Shown: positions 15,703-24,009 of the stretch, in pieces | Position numbering within the stretch: position 1 is the stretch's first letter | How the letters are laid out: each line of letters starts with the position of its first letter | Assembly: GCF_000163295.1 (NCBI RefSeq) | Contig: NZ_GG700527.1 | Span: forward strand, 1,462,500 to 1,526,499 | Direction: 5' to 3' | DNA length: 64,000 bases | Origin: Anaerococcus vaginalis ATCC 51170 | Lineage (GTDB): Bacteria; Bacillota; Clostridia; Tissierellales; Peptoniphilaceae | Program-made: the position numbers and the translations under genes | Notes under the pieces: model-generated | Databases searched by the model: none | Told to the model about the DNA's origin: nothing | What the model saw: only the letters and a program-made list of their open reading frames with translations

Positions 15703-16995
15703 CTACAATTTCATTGAATTTTGTCTTCTTCTTAATTTTGTTATTGTTGCTTCTTCGTCAAGTTCTATCATTGATAAATCTATTACTGTATCTTTTGGAA
15801 TGTCTACTATGGCTTTTGTTTTTTCTGTGATTAGGGCGATTGGAAGTAGATCTTCTTTTATTGATCTTGTGTGGTCGGTTAATTTTCCAAATACCTTATC
15901 TGATCCTATTCCCTCTAAATATTCTCCCTTTTTTATATCTCTTTTTGCAACTGAAACTGTATCAGCAACTTGTCCATGAAGTGGAGCTATTGTTGGCTCA
16001 TTTTCTAAAACTGCATTGTAGATTGTAATTGGCGTTTCAAGACTTGTTAAGTGATATGGTCTAAATAATAAATAATTTGGACCATCGCCAAAGCCTAAAA
16101 ATTTCATCAAATCTCTTACTTCTTTTTTGTCGCTTGTTACAATTAGAAATACTCCTGGTGCCATGCCTGGAGAAAATTCTACCGTTTTGTAAGATGATAA
16201 AACTCCACCGTCTTCTTTTAATTTAAAATCTTCTACGGCTGTTTCTGGGCTTGTAGCAATTCCATGACAGCCAAATGTATCTGGCAAAAATCCAAGGCAG
16301 TTGCAAACTGAATTTAATTCTATCATTGTGTTTGTTCCATCGACAAAACTTGTAAGCATTCTTGGAGAAAGTCCTTTTTTTTCTGCTTGGTCTTTTAAAA
16401 TTTCTGCATTTGCATAGTTATCTAATGGATTATTTTTTCCTTTTGCCGCAACCAAAATTTCTAGTCCTATTCCATAAGCAAAATCGCAAAGATCTATTAT
16501 TGATCCTGGCTCATCTCCTGCAATTCCTGTATAAACAACTCCAGCTTTTTTTGCCATATCGTAAAGAATTGGTCCAACAACTGCATCACATTCTACATTG
16601 AGTGTAATAAAATGCTTATGATATTGAATTGATTTTGCTGCAAGTTCCGCTCCAAATGGCGGATTTCCTGTTGCATCTATTACGGCTGTAATTTGTAAAA
16701 GTTTGTAAGCAAGTCTATAATTTGAACTTACTACAACAAAACCCTTGTTCAAAGCCTCATAGGCTTCGTCATAAGAATCTGTATTTATAATTTTATCTTC
16801 AGAAATTCCTGAATCAATTAGGGCAATTTTTGCTTTTTGTGGTGTGTGTTCTATTACAAGAGAAACTTCTATTGCATCAATATCTCCCAATTGATTAATT
16901 AAGCTTGCTCCCATTTTTCCACAACCAATTATCGCCAAAGAAATTCTTTCTCCATTGTGTTTTAATTCTTTTAGCTTTCTATTTATCTTAAACAT
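15703..16995 (-). CDS. Homoserine-dehydrogenase-like oxidoreductase with SAF domain (COG4091)
   Basis: The 430-residue protein starts with a Rossmann fold (LAIIGCGKMGASL, near residue 20), continues with VIDATGNPPFGAELAAK and a substrate domain containing NSVCNCLGFLPD and HGIATSPE, and ends in a SAF-type domain (from about residue 345: VSVAKRDIKKGEYLEGIG). This architecture is that of COG4091, annotated as predicted homoserine dehydrogenase-like but known mainly from sugar-acid or polyol pathways. The reaction here is not established. It overlaps the HI0933-type gene by eight bases and is the last gene of the operon. No aspartate kinase or sugar-acid gene is nearby. Confidence 0.75.
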   Translation of the reverse strand: MFKINRKLKELKHNGERISLAIIGCGKMGASLINQLGDIDAIEVSLVIEHTPQKAKIALIDSGISEDKIINTDSYDEAYEALNKGFVVVSSNYRLAYKLLQITAVIDATGNPPFGAELAAKSIQYHKHFITLNVECDAVVGPILYDMAKKAGVVYTGIAGDEPGSIIDLCDFAYGIGLEILVAAKGKNNPLDNYANAEILKDQAEKKGLSPRMLTSFVDGTNTMIELNSVCNCLGFLPDTFGCHGIATSPETAVEDFKLKEDGGVLSSYKTVEFSPGMAPGVFLIVTSDKKEVRDLMKFLGFGDGPNYLLFRPYHLTSLETPITIYNAVLENEPTIAPLHGQVADTVSVAKRDIKKGEYLEGIGSDKVFGKLTDHTRSIKEDLLPIALITEKTKAIVDIPKDTVIDLSMIELDEEATITKLRRRQNSMKL

Positions 16996-18190
16996 TTAAT
17001 CTCCTTATATCCTCTGAGGCAGTTTTTGCTGATGAGAAGGCCCATTGAATATTATATCCACCGCAATCTCCAGCAACATCCATAACCTCTCCTATAAAAT
17101 AACAATCCTTAATTTTTAAAGATTTCATGGTTTTTTTGTCGATTTCCTTACAAGATACTCCTCCCAAAGTCACTTGGGCGTTGTTCTTGTCATTTATATC
17201 CATAATATCAAAAGAAAGATTTTTCAAAATATTTACAAGTTTTTCCAAATCCTTTCTTGAAATATTTTTTTTACCAGGATTTATTTTAATCCTTTTAAGT
17301 ATATCAATTATGAGTTTTTTATCTAAATTCCCAATTAATAATTCTTCAATACTTCTTTGAGGAAATCTCTTTGACTTTTCTTCTAATTTCTTTAAAAGTC
17401 CATCTTTTTTATACTCTGGATAAAAGTCAATGTCAAGACTAACTTTTTTACCATCTTTTAAGAAAAGAGAAATTAAATTTGAAAGATCCAAAATCGCAGT
17501 TCCTGTAAGGCCATAGTTTTGAAAAATCACATCATCAGTTGATGATTTTATAAATTTTCCATCTACTTTCAGGCTTGCTTTTGCATTTACCTTAACACCC
17601 TTAGCTTTTTTGGACAAGGGATTTTTCGCCTTAAAATTTGTTATTCCAAAAGTCATCTCTTCTACTTTTGTATGTTTTTCTAAAATTTTAAAGATAGATC
17701 CGTCTGAGCCAGAATTTTTTAAAGTCTTTCCACCAGATGCAATCACAAGAATGTCGTACTTGTATTTATTTTTTTCTGTTATGATTAATTTCTTGTCAAA
17801 ATCAATGTCCAAAACTTTTTGGTCAAAAATAAATTTTGCGTTTTCTTTTGCCTTCATCATAAGAGCATCTTTTACACTTTGTGAGCTCATTGTTTTTGGA
17901 TAGCATCTTCCTGATGGCAAATTTGTCCATTCTATGCCCAAATATTCAAAATATTCTAATAAGTCTTTGTTGGAAAAATTATCCAAGGAATAATTTACAA
18001 AATCTTTTTCTTGTGAATAAAAATTTTCATAGGAAAGCTTTAAATTTGTAAAATTACACCTGCCGTTTCCTGTTGCAAGGAGTTTTCTTCCACTGTCTTT
18101 ATTTGAATCTAAAACTGTTATATTTTTATTATCTAAAAAAGAGCAGAAGGCAAGCGAACTTACCCCTGCTCCTATTACAAAAATTCTCAT
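16988..18190 (-). CDS. HI0933/BaiN-family flavoprotein
   Basis: The 400-residue protein opens with IGAGVSSLAFC (FAD-binding) and contains the family signature GRKLLATGNGRCNFTN, then YPKTMSSQSVKDAL and VIASGG. The end, GDCGGYNIQWAFSSAKTA, is the conserved C-terminal FAD contact. The family is widespread in Firmicutes and named after H. influenzae HI0933; BaiN of bile-acid degraders is a member, but the general physiological role is unknown. The start overlaps murE by four bases (ATGA), giving translational coupling. Confidence 0.85.
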   Translation of the reverse strand: MRIFVIGAGVSSLAFCSFLDNKNITVLDSNKDSGRKLLATGNGRCNFTNLKLSYENFYSQEKDFVNYSLDNFSNKDLLEYFEYLGIEWTNLPSGRCYPKTMSSQSVKDALMMKAKENAKFIFDQKVLDIDFDKKLIITEKNKYKYDILVIASGGKTLKNSGSDGSIFKILEKHTKVEEMTFGITNFKAKNPLSKKAKGVKVNAKASLKVDGKFIKSSTDDVIFQNYGLTGTAILDLSNLISLFLKDGKKVSLDIDFYPEYKKDGLLKKLEEKSKRFPQRSIEELLIGNLDKKLIIDILKRIKINPGKKNISRKDLEKLVNILKNLSFDIMDINDKNNAQVTLGGVSCKEIDKKTMKSLKIKDCYFIGEVMDVAGDCGGYNIQWAFSSAKTASEDIRRLNV

Positions 18191-19617
18191 AATTCTTCTA
18201 GAACTTCCCTTATGGTTTCTTTTTCGTTGTAGTAGGTTTTAATATTTGCTTTTAATTTTAAGAAATCTTCTTCGCCTTTGCCAAGCATAAAAACAAAATC
18301 TCCTTTTTTTGCATGACTTATAGCATACTTTATAGCTTCTTTTCGATTTCTTATAATAATGCACTCCCCATTATTTTCTTCGACTCCTTCTTTAATTTGA
18401 TTTGAAATATTTTCAAAGGTATCAAATTTTGGATCATCGGTTGTTATTACAGAAAATATATCATATTTTGCAGATATTCTACCAAGACCTCTTCTAATAT
18501 CAGGAGTCCTATCTCCACTTATTCCATACACTGCAAATTTTTTTCTATCTTTTGGCAAATCTTTATAAAGACTTTCAAAAGATGTTGTTGTGTGGGCAAA
18601 ATCTACTACTATATTTATTCCAAGGTCATTTTCTATAAATTCAAATCTTGATTTTACACCTTTAAATCCTTCCAAGGCTTTGGAAATTTCTTCCAATTTA
18701 AAACCAAGGTCATTTGCAATTGCTATAGCACAAAGAGAGTTGTAAATGTCATACATTCCAAATCTTTTTAGGTGAAATTTAACACCATTTACAAAAAATT
18801 CAAGTCCCATATCTACTCTTTTTATATTCTCAGCTTTGTAATTTGAATCTTCATTTATAGAAATTGTAAGGGCATCTTTGAAAATTTCTTTAGCTTTTTT
18901 CCCATAATCGTCATCTAAATTTACGACTTGTTTTTTGGAATGATTTAATAAAATCATTTTTGCCTTGAAATAGTTATCCATAGTTTTATGGTAGTCCATA
19001 TGTTCTGGAGATAAATTTGTGAAAACTCCATACTCATAAGCTATTCCATAATTTCTTTTTAGGCACAAACCATGAGATGATGTTTCCATAACTACATTTT
19101 TAATTCCATCTTTTTTGGCTTCATTTAAAATATAGTTTATATCTGTAATTTCTGGTGTCGTATGCTCAGTTGGTAAAGTTTTGCCGTTAAAAAAAGCTCC
19201 ATCTGTACCAATATTTGCACAAGTCTCTCCCAGTTTGTTCAAAAGAAATGAAACAATATTTGCAGTTGTAGTTTTTCCATTTGTTCCTGTAACTCCAATC
19301 ATTCTTAATGATTTTGATGGAAAATCTGATAAGAAATTTGAAATTTTTGCAAGAGCTAATCTTGCATCTTCAACTTTTATATAATTTATTTCATTTTTAA
19401 ATTCTACGTCATCATTTGTATAGACTATAGTTGATGCTCCATTTTCTAGGGCATTTTCTATATAACTATGTCCATCGAATTCAAATCCTCTTATCGCTAC
19501 AAATATAAAATCTTTTTTTATTTCTTTTGAATTTGAAGAAACTCCTACAATTTCTTTATCATTTTGAATATTTTTGGAAATATAGGAAATTTCTTTTAGT
19601 ATCTTTTCTATTTTCAT
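18187..19617 (-). CDS. murE: UDP-MurNAc-tripeptide ligase MurE
   Basis: The 476-residue Mur ligase adds the third amino acid of the peptidoglycan stem in the cytoplasm. It shows GVTGTNGKTTTAN (ATP loop, near residue 108), TTPEI, ETSSHGL and FTNLSPEHMDYHKTMDNY. The C-terminal amino-acid-selecting loop reads TTDDPKFD, not the DNPR motif of meso-diaminopimelate enzymes. I therefore infer that L-lysine or L-ornithine is added, as in many Gram-positive cocci. It follows ilvA with no gap and overlaps the HI0933-type gene. Its placement outside the main division and wall cluster is common in clostridial relatives. Confidence 0.93.
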   Translation of the reverse strand: MKIEKILKEISYISKNIQNDKEIVGVSSNSKEIKKDFIFVAIRGFEFDGHSYIENALENGASTIVYTNDDVEFKNEINYIKVEDARLALAKISNFLSDFPSKSLRMIGVTGTNGKTTTANIVSFLLNKLGETCANIGTDGAFFNGKTLPTEHTTPEITDINYILNEAKKDGIKNVVMETSSHGLCLKRNYGIAYEYGVFTNLSPEHMDYHKTMDNYFKAKMILLNHSKKQVVNLDDDYGKKAKEIFKDALTISINEDSNYKAENIKRVDMGLEFFVNGVKFHLKRFGMYDIYNSLCAIAIANDLGFKLEEISKALEGFKGVKSRFEFIENDLGINIVVDFAHTTTSFESLYKDLPKDRKKFAVYGISGDRTPDIRRGLGRISAKYDIFSVITTDDPKFDTFENISNQIKEGVEENNGECIIIRNRKEAIKYAISHAKKGDFVFMLGKGEEDFLKLKANIKTYYNEKETIREVLEEL

Positions 19618-20802
19618 TTAATGAATATTGTATCCTTTCTCAGTAAGTAATTCTTTAATCTTCCTGATGTGGTCTTTTCCATTTGTTTCAAGGGTTATTT
19701 CAACTTGGATATTTTTATATCTGCTAGTTGCTGCAAGGCTATCGTGAAGTACCTCAACAATATTTGCTTTTGTGTAAGCTATAACATCAAGAAGATCTCT
19801 AAGCTTTCCAGGTGCATTTTGAAGTTCAACAGTAAATCTTGCGATTCTTCCGTCTTCATAAAGTCCCTTGTGAATTAGTTGAGAAATAAATGACATATCA
19901 ATATTTCCACCACTGATTACGCAAACAACATTTTTATTTTTGCAACCAAGTTTTTTACTTGCAGCAAGACTTAATGCTCCTGAAGGCTCTGCTACTAGTT
20001 TATGTTTTTCCATCAAAGTAGTCAAGGCTACCATGATTTCTTCTTCTGTTACAGAAATATATTCATCAACATTTTCTTTGCAAATTTCGTAAGTAATATC
20101 TCCAACTCTTGCAACAGCAGTTCCATCTGCGATTGTATCAGCAGAATCTAATGTAATTGGTCCACCTTTTTCCATAGCAGCTTGCATTGATGCAGCATTT
20201 GCTGGTTCTACACCAACTATTTTAATTTCTGGTTTCATTTCTTTTGCACATTTTGCAATACCAGAAACAAGTCCACCGCCACCGATTGGTACTAATATGT
20301 AGTCAGCTTCTTGTAAACTTTCTAAAATTTCAAGAGCGATTGTTCCTTGTCCTTCAATTACATCTTCATCATCGTATGGAGGAATAAAAGTATAGCCTTT
20401 TTCTTTTGCAAGCTCTTGAGCGTATTTATTTGTTTCATCAAAAGTTTGTCCGTGAAGATCAACTTCAGCTCCATATTTTAAAGTTCCATCAACTTTAATC
20501 ATCGGAGTTGTTTCTGGCATACAAACAATTGCCTTTATGCCTTGATGATTTGCAGAAAATGCTACACCTTGGGCGTGGTTTCCAGCTGATGCGGTTACGA
20601 TTCCAACGGATTTTGATTCTTCATCCATTTTTGAAATCTTGTTATAAGCTCCCCTCAATTTAAAAGAACCAGTTTTTTGTAAATTTTCTGGTTTAATGTA
20701 CACATTGTTTTTTGATAAATCTGAAAAAATTTCAGAATAAAACATGTGGGTTGGGTTAATAGCTTCGTCTACTCTTTTTTTTGCACTTTTAAAATCAAAC
20801 AT
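19618..20802 (-). CDS. ilvA: Threonine ammonia-lyase with ACT domain
   Basis: The 394-residue fold-II PLP enzyme converts threonine to 2-oxobutanoate and ammonia. SFKLRGAYNK near residue 47 carries the PLP lysine, GGGGLVSG near residue 175 is the phosphate loop, and a 65-residue ACT domain (from about 325) follows. The length and single short ACT domain fit the catabolic/biosynthetic short form (TdcB/IlvA-like). It is the first gene of an operon with murE. A TATAAT lies at 20824-20829, but only a poor -35 is seen. Confidence 0.9.
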   Translation of the reverse strand: MFDFKSAKKRVDEAINPTHMFYSEIFSDLSKNNVYIKPENLQKTGSFKLRGAYNKISKMDEESKSVGIVTASAGNHAQGVAFSANHQGIKAIVCMPETTPMIKVDGTLKYGAEVDLHGQTFDETNKYAQELAKEKGYTFIPPYDDEDVIEGQGTIALEILESLQEADYILVPIGGGGLVSGIAKCAKEMKPEIKIVGVEPANAASMQAAMEKGGPITLDSADTIADGTAVARVGDITYEICKENVDEYISVTEEEIMVALTTLMEKHKLVAEPSGALSLAASKKLGCKNKNVVCVISGGNIDMSFISQLIHKGLYEDGRIARFTVELQNAPGKLRDLLDVIAYTKANIVEVLHDSLAATSRYKNIQVEITLETNGKDHIRKIKELLTEKGYNIH

Positions 20803-21027
20803 AAAATGCCTCCTTTTGCTTAAATTATATCACAAGCAAAATAAAATAAGAATGTTTTTCTATAAAATAAATCGAAAATTTTGACAAATAAAATCAATAT
20901 TGAATTTTCAAGCTTAGTCTTACTTATTTTTTATTTATTTCTAATCTTTTTATAGAAAAAATATTAAAAAACGTTTTTATTTATTTTCAAAAAATTTATT
21001 TTCTAATATTTTGAAAATAATTTTTTT

Positions 21028-21083
21028 TGAAAGTACTTTCATCGTTTTATGAATTTTATCAATTTTTTTTGAAACAAAGTTCA
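21028..21083 (+). promoter_or_regulatory. Two RpiR-type operator candidates before the PTS gene
   Basis: TGAAAGTACTTTCA (21028-21041) is a perfect 14-bp palindrome. A degenerate copy, TGAAACAAAGTTCA, lies at 21070-21083. Their centres are 42 bases apart, four helical turns, so both would face the same side of the DNA. The second lies just upstream of the -35 hexamer. RpiR-type regulators typically bind TGAAA...TTTCA sites and such a regulator is encoded in this operon. The rest of the 353-base gap is AT-rich and carries the ilvA promoter on the other strand. Confidence 0.55.
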
Positions 21084-21097
21084 TTTTTTTGCTTATA

Positions 21098-21126
21098 TTG
21101 AAAACATTTTTTTCTTCTTATATAAT
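21098..21126 (+). promoter_or_regulatory. Promoter of the PTS-rpiR operon
   Basis: TTGAAA (21098-21103) and a perfect TATAAT (21121-21126) are 17 bases apart. The ribosome-binding site AAGGAGG follows about 20 bases later. Confidence 0.88.
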
Positions 21127-21155
21127 TGAATAAAGTAATTAGTTAAGGAGGACTT

Positions 21156-22661
21156 ATGTTTAAGTATTTACAAAAAGTCGGCAAGGCTTTTATGCTACCG
21201 ATAGCGTTGTTGCCTGCCGCAGGTTTACTTTTAGGAATTGGTGGTGCTTTTTCATCACAAGCTACAATTGATGCCTATCCTTTTTTAGCAAATAGTGTTT
21301 TACAAACTATTTTTAAGGTTATGGCTGGTGCTGGAAATATAATTTTTGCAAATCTTGCCATGCTTTTGTGTATTGGTATTATGGTTGGTCTTGCAAACAG
21401 GGAAAAAGGAGTTGCAGCTCTTGCTGGTGCCGTTGGATTTTTGGTAATGAATGCAACTATATCAACCCTTCTTTCAATTTTTAATCCTGACGGAGATCCA
21501 ATTGATACTGGTGTTGTTGGTGCTTTGGTTATTGGTCTTATCGCTGTTTATCTTCACAATAATTATTACAATATTCAATTGCCACAAGTTCTAGGATTTT
21601 TTGGTGGTTCAAGATTTGTTCCTATAGTTACATCTTTTGTTGCAATTATTGTCGGAGTATTTTTCTTTATAGTTTGGCCACCTTTCCAACACTTATTAAT
21701 TTCTGCTGGAAAATCAATTGCAAAACTTGGCGTTTTTGGAACATTTTTATACGGAATGCTAATGAGATTATCTGGAGCTGTTGGTCTTCATCACATGATT
21801 TATCCAATGTTTTGGTATACAGAACTTGGTGGTGTTGAAATGGTTGCTGGAGAGCAAATTGTTGGTGCTCAAAAAATATTTTTTGCTCAATTAGCTGATC
21901 CAAATCACGTTGGATTATTTACTGAAGGTACAAGATTTTTTGCAGGAAGATTTTCAACAATGATGTTTGGTTTGCCTGCAGCTGCTCTTGCTATGTATAA
22001 GAACGCAAAAGAAGAAAACAAGAAAAAATTAAAGGGATTATTTTTGGGAGTTGCTTTAACTTCATTTATTACAGGAATTACGGAGCCTCTTGAATATATG
22101 TTCCTTTTCGTTCAACCACTTTTATATGTTTTCCATTCATTCTTGGATGGTTTATCATTCTTGATTGCTGATTTATTAAATATAAATATTGGAAATACAT
22201 TTTCTGGTGGAGTAATTGACTTTATTTTATTTGGTGTACTTCAAGGAAATGAAAAGACTCACTGGTTATTAGAAATTCCATTTGGATTAATCTGGGCAGC
22301 TCTTTACTATTTCTCATTCTCTTTCTTAATAAAGAAATTTAATATAATGACACCAGGAAGAGGCAATGATGAAATAGCTGATGAAAAAGAAGTTAAAAAA
22401 GATTCTAATTCAAATCTTCACGAAGAAGCTCTTGTTATTTTGGATGCACTTGGTGGAAGTGAAAATATAATTGATGTTGACGCTTGTATTACAAGATTAA
22501 GAGTAAATTTAAAAGATCCAAAAATTGTTGATAAAAATATTTTAAAACAAACAGGGGCAACAGGAGTTCTTGACGTGCCAGGAGGAGTTCAAGTAATCTA
22601 TGGAGCAAAGGCAGTCTTATACAAAAATGAAATTAATGATATACTTGGAGTAGTAGATTAG
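21156..22661 (+). CDS. PTS EIICB permease, glucose/maltose/GlcNAc superfamily
   Basis: The 501-residue protein takes up and phosphorylates a sugar. The EIIC domain (about 1-395) has around ten membrane segments, with PIALLPAAGLLLGIG at the start and the substrate motif GITEPLEY near residue 310. The EIIB domain follows (about 425-501), with the phosphorylated cysteine C444 in VDACITRLRVNL. No EIIA domain is attached or adjacent, so a separate EIIA must serve it. RpiR control and the C-B order resemble MalX/GlvC-type alpha-glucoside systems, but no phospho-glucosidase gene is present, so the sugar remains open. Start chosen from AAGGAGG. Confidence 0.92.
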   Translation: MFKYLQKVGKAFMLPIALLPAAGLLLGIGGAFSSQATIDAYPFLANSVLQTIFKVMAGAGNIIFANLAMLLCIGIMVGLANREKGVAALAGAVGFLVMNATISTLLSIFNPDGDPIDTGVVGALVIGLIAVYLHNNYYNIQLPQVLGFFGGSRFVPIVTSFVAIIVGVFFFIVWPPFQHLLISAGKSIAKLGVFGTFLYGMLMRLSGAVGLHHMIYPMFWYTELGGVEMVAGEQIVGAQKIFFAQLADPNHVGLFTEGTRFFAGRFSTMMFGLPAAALAMYKNAKEENKKKLKGLFLGVALTSFITGITEPLEYMFLFVQPLLYVFHSFLDGLSFLIADLLNINIGNTFSGGVIDFILFGVLQGNEKTHWLLEIPFGLIWAALYYFSFSFLIKKFNIMTPGRGNDEIADEKEVKKDSNSNLHEEALVILDALGGSENIIDVDACITRLRVNLKDPKIVDKNILKQTGATGVLDVPGGVQVIYGAKAVLYKNEINDILGVVD

Positions 22662-22685
22662 AAGATTTCAATAAAAGAGGTAGCC

Positions 22686-23504
22686 ATGATAAAAAATTCC
22701 GCCATTGTTGCTATAGTTGATAGTTATGATAAATTTACAGAAGTTGAAAAACTAATTGCCGATTATTTTATAAAAAATAAACACAAAGAAGATTTTTCAA
22801 TAAAAAATATCAAAAACAAACTCCACGTTTCCGAATCATCCATAACAAGATTTTCACAAAAATGTGGTTTCAAGGGATATAGAGAATTTATTTACAGGTA
22901 TGAAGAAGGATTTTTAAAAGGAATTTCCAAATCTTCATTTAATGTAGAAGAAGTTTTAAACACTTACGGAAGAATTTTAAATATGTTTCCATCCCTTATC
23001 GACAACGAACAAATTGATAGAATAGCAGATTTGATTATAAAATCAAAATCAGTATTGTTTGTGGGAATAGGAAGTTCGGGACTTGTAGCAAGAGAAATGC
23101 AATCAAGACTTACAAGGCTTGGAATTTTAGTAATGGCAATAGATTATCAAGATGAAATGAGAATGAGGGCAGTTTTTCAAAAAGAAAATTCTCTGCTTAT
23201 TGGCATAAGCCTTTCAGCCAACAAAGAATCCGTTCTTTTCGCCCTAAAACAAGCCAAAGAAAATGGTGCAAAAACAATTCTTGTTACATCAAATTCAAAA
23301 GATAAATTTTCATTTGTGGACGAAAAAGTAATTATCCCAACAATAGAAGATTTGAGAGGTGGAAATATAATCTCCCCGCAATTTCCAGTTCTAGTCTTTA
23401 TGGATTTTTGCTACAATAAAATCATAAAAAATAATCTAGAAGATGATTACAGAAAACTTCTCCACAAAAAAACAATAGATGCCTTAGAAGAAGACAAAAA
23501 GTGA
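22686..23504 (+). CDS. RpiR/MurR-family transcriptional regulator with SIS domain
   Basis: The 272-residue regulator has the RpiR N-terminal helix-turn-helix (about 1-77, including VSESSITRFSQKCGFKGYREF) and a SIS sugar-phosphate-binding domain (about 110-240, with VGIGSSGLVAREM and GISLSANKESVL). It begins 24 bases after the PTS gene and shares its promoter and terminator. I infer that it senses the sugar phosphate made by the permease and binds the TGAAA/TTTCA palindromes upstream. Confidence 0.92.
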   Translation: MIKNSAIVAIVDSYDKFTEVEKLIADYFIKNKHKEDFSIKNIKNKLHVSESSITRFSQKCGFKGYREFIYRYEEGFLKGISKSSFNVEEVLNTYGRILNMFPSLIDNEQIDRIADLIIKSKSVLFVGIGSSGLVAREMQSRLTRLGILVMAIDYQDEMRMRAVFQKENSLLIGISLSANKESVLFALKQAKENGAKTILVTSNSKDKFSFVDEKVIIPTIEDLRGGNIISPQFPVLVFMDFCYNKIIKNNLEDDYRKLLHKKTIDALEEDKK

Positions 23505-23525
23505 GCTATAAGCTCACTTTTTTTG
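23496..23525 (+). terminator. Rho-independent terminator of the PTS-rpiR operon
   Basis: AGTGAGCT-ATA-AGCTCACT forms a perfect 8-bp stem overlapping the rpiR stop codon, followed by TTTTTTT. Confidence 0.93.
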
Positions 23526-23540
23526 TGGAATAAATTGCTG

Positions 23541-23616
23541 ATAGTATTTAGATAAAGCTATTAATATTGGTAAATCAAGTAAGCTAATACTATAATTTAA
23601 TTGTCTAGCCTTACTT
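23541..23616. other. Overlapping inverted repeats between two convergent terminators
   Basis: ATAGTATTTAG (23541-23551) can pair with CTAATACTAT (23584-23593) with one bulge. AAGTAAGCTA (23577-23586) can pair with TAGCCTTACTT (23606-23616) with one bulge. The two hairpins share bases and exclude each other. The segment lies after the terminators of both flanking genes, so it is not part of either. It may be a small RNA or a decayed repeat; no coding frame is convincing. Confidence 0.25.
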
Positions 23617-23649
23617 ACTTAAATCCATCTAATAATTATCTCAAACAAA

Positions 23650-23703
23650 ATAAAACCCATCCGACCAAAGAGAAATCTCAAAAGGTCAAAGATGGGTTTT
23701 TGT
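23650..23703 (-). terminator. Terminator hairpin of the glutaredoxin gene
   Basis: AAAACCCATC (about 23652-23661) pairs with GATGGGTTTT (23691-23700), with inner GACC/GGTC pairing and a T-rich flank on both strands. It lies directly past the glutaredoxin stop and could act in both directions. Confidence 0.7.
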
Positions 23704-23704
23704 T

Positions 23705-23935
23705 TTATAATCCTAATTTTTCATCTACTACTTCTTTATTAAAGCCTACAATATCTTCTCCGTCAATATTTATAACTGGAACTCCTCTGTGGCCATTTTC
23801 TACTAGATAGTCGATTGCGCTTCTATCTTCGTCTACGTTTTTTTCTTCAAAATCTATATTATTTTCTTTTAAATAATTTTTTGCTGCCTTGCAATGTGGG
23901 CAAGTGTTTGATGTGTAAATTGTTACTTTTTTCAT
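23705..23935 (-). CDS. Glutaredoxin-like thiol-disulfide protein (NrdH type)
   Basis: The 76-residue thioredoxin-fold protein has the redox motif CPHC at residues 12-15, the cis-proline loop GVPVI near residue 52 and the GF motif near residue 63. This size and pattern fit NrdH/YruB-like glutaredoxins, reduced by thioredoxin reductase, which supply electrons to ribonucleotide reductase or other reductases. No nrd genes are adjacent. GGAG lies 6-7 bases before the ATG. Confidence 0.88.
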   Translation of the reverse strand: MKKVTIYTSNTCPHCKAAKNYLKENNIDFEEKNVDEDRSAIDYLVENGHRGVPVINIDGEDIVGFNKEVVDEKLGL

Positions 23936-23980
23936 ATTTTCTCCAATCTTTTTTTATAAATCTTTTTTTCTAATACGATT

Positions 23981-24008
23981 ATTATACTCAAATGATAATC
24001 TCTTTCAA
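23981..24008 (-). promoter_or_regulatory. Promoter of the glutaredoxin gene
   Basis: TTGAAA (24003-24008) and TATAAT (23981-23986) are 16 bases apart. The promoter directly follows the rsmA stop, so the glutaredoxin gene is separately transcribed. Confidence 0.75.
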
Positions 24009-24009
24009 T

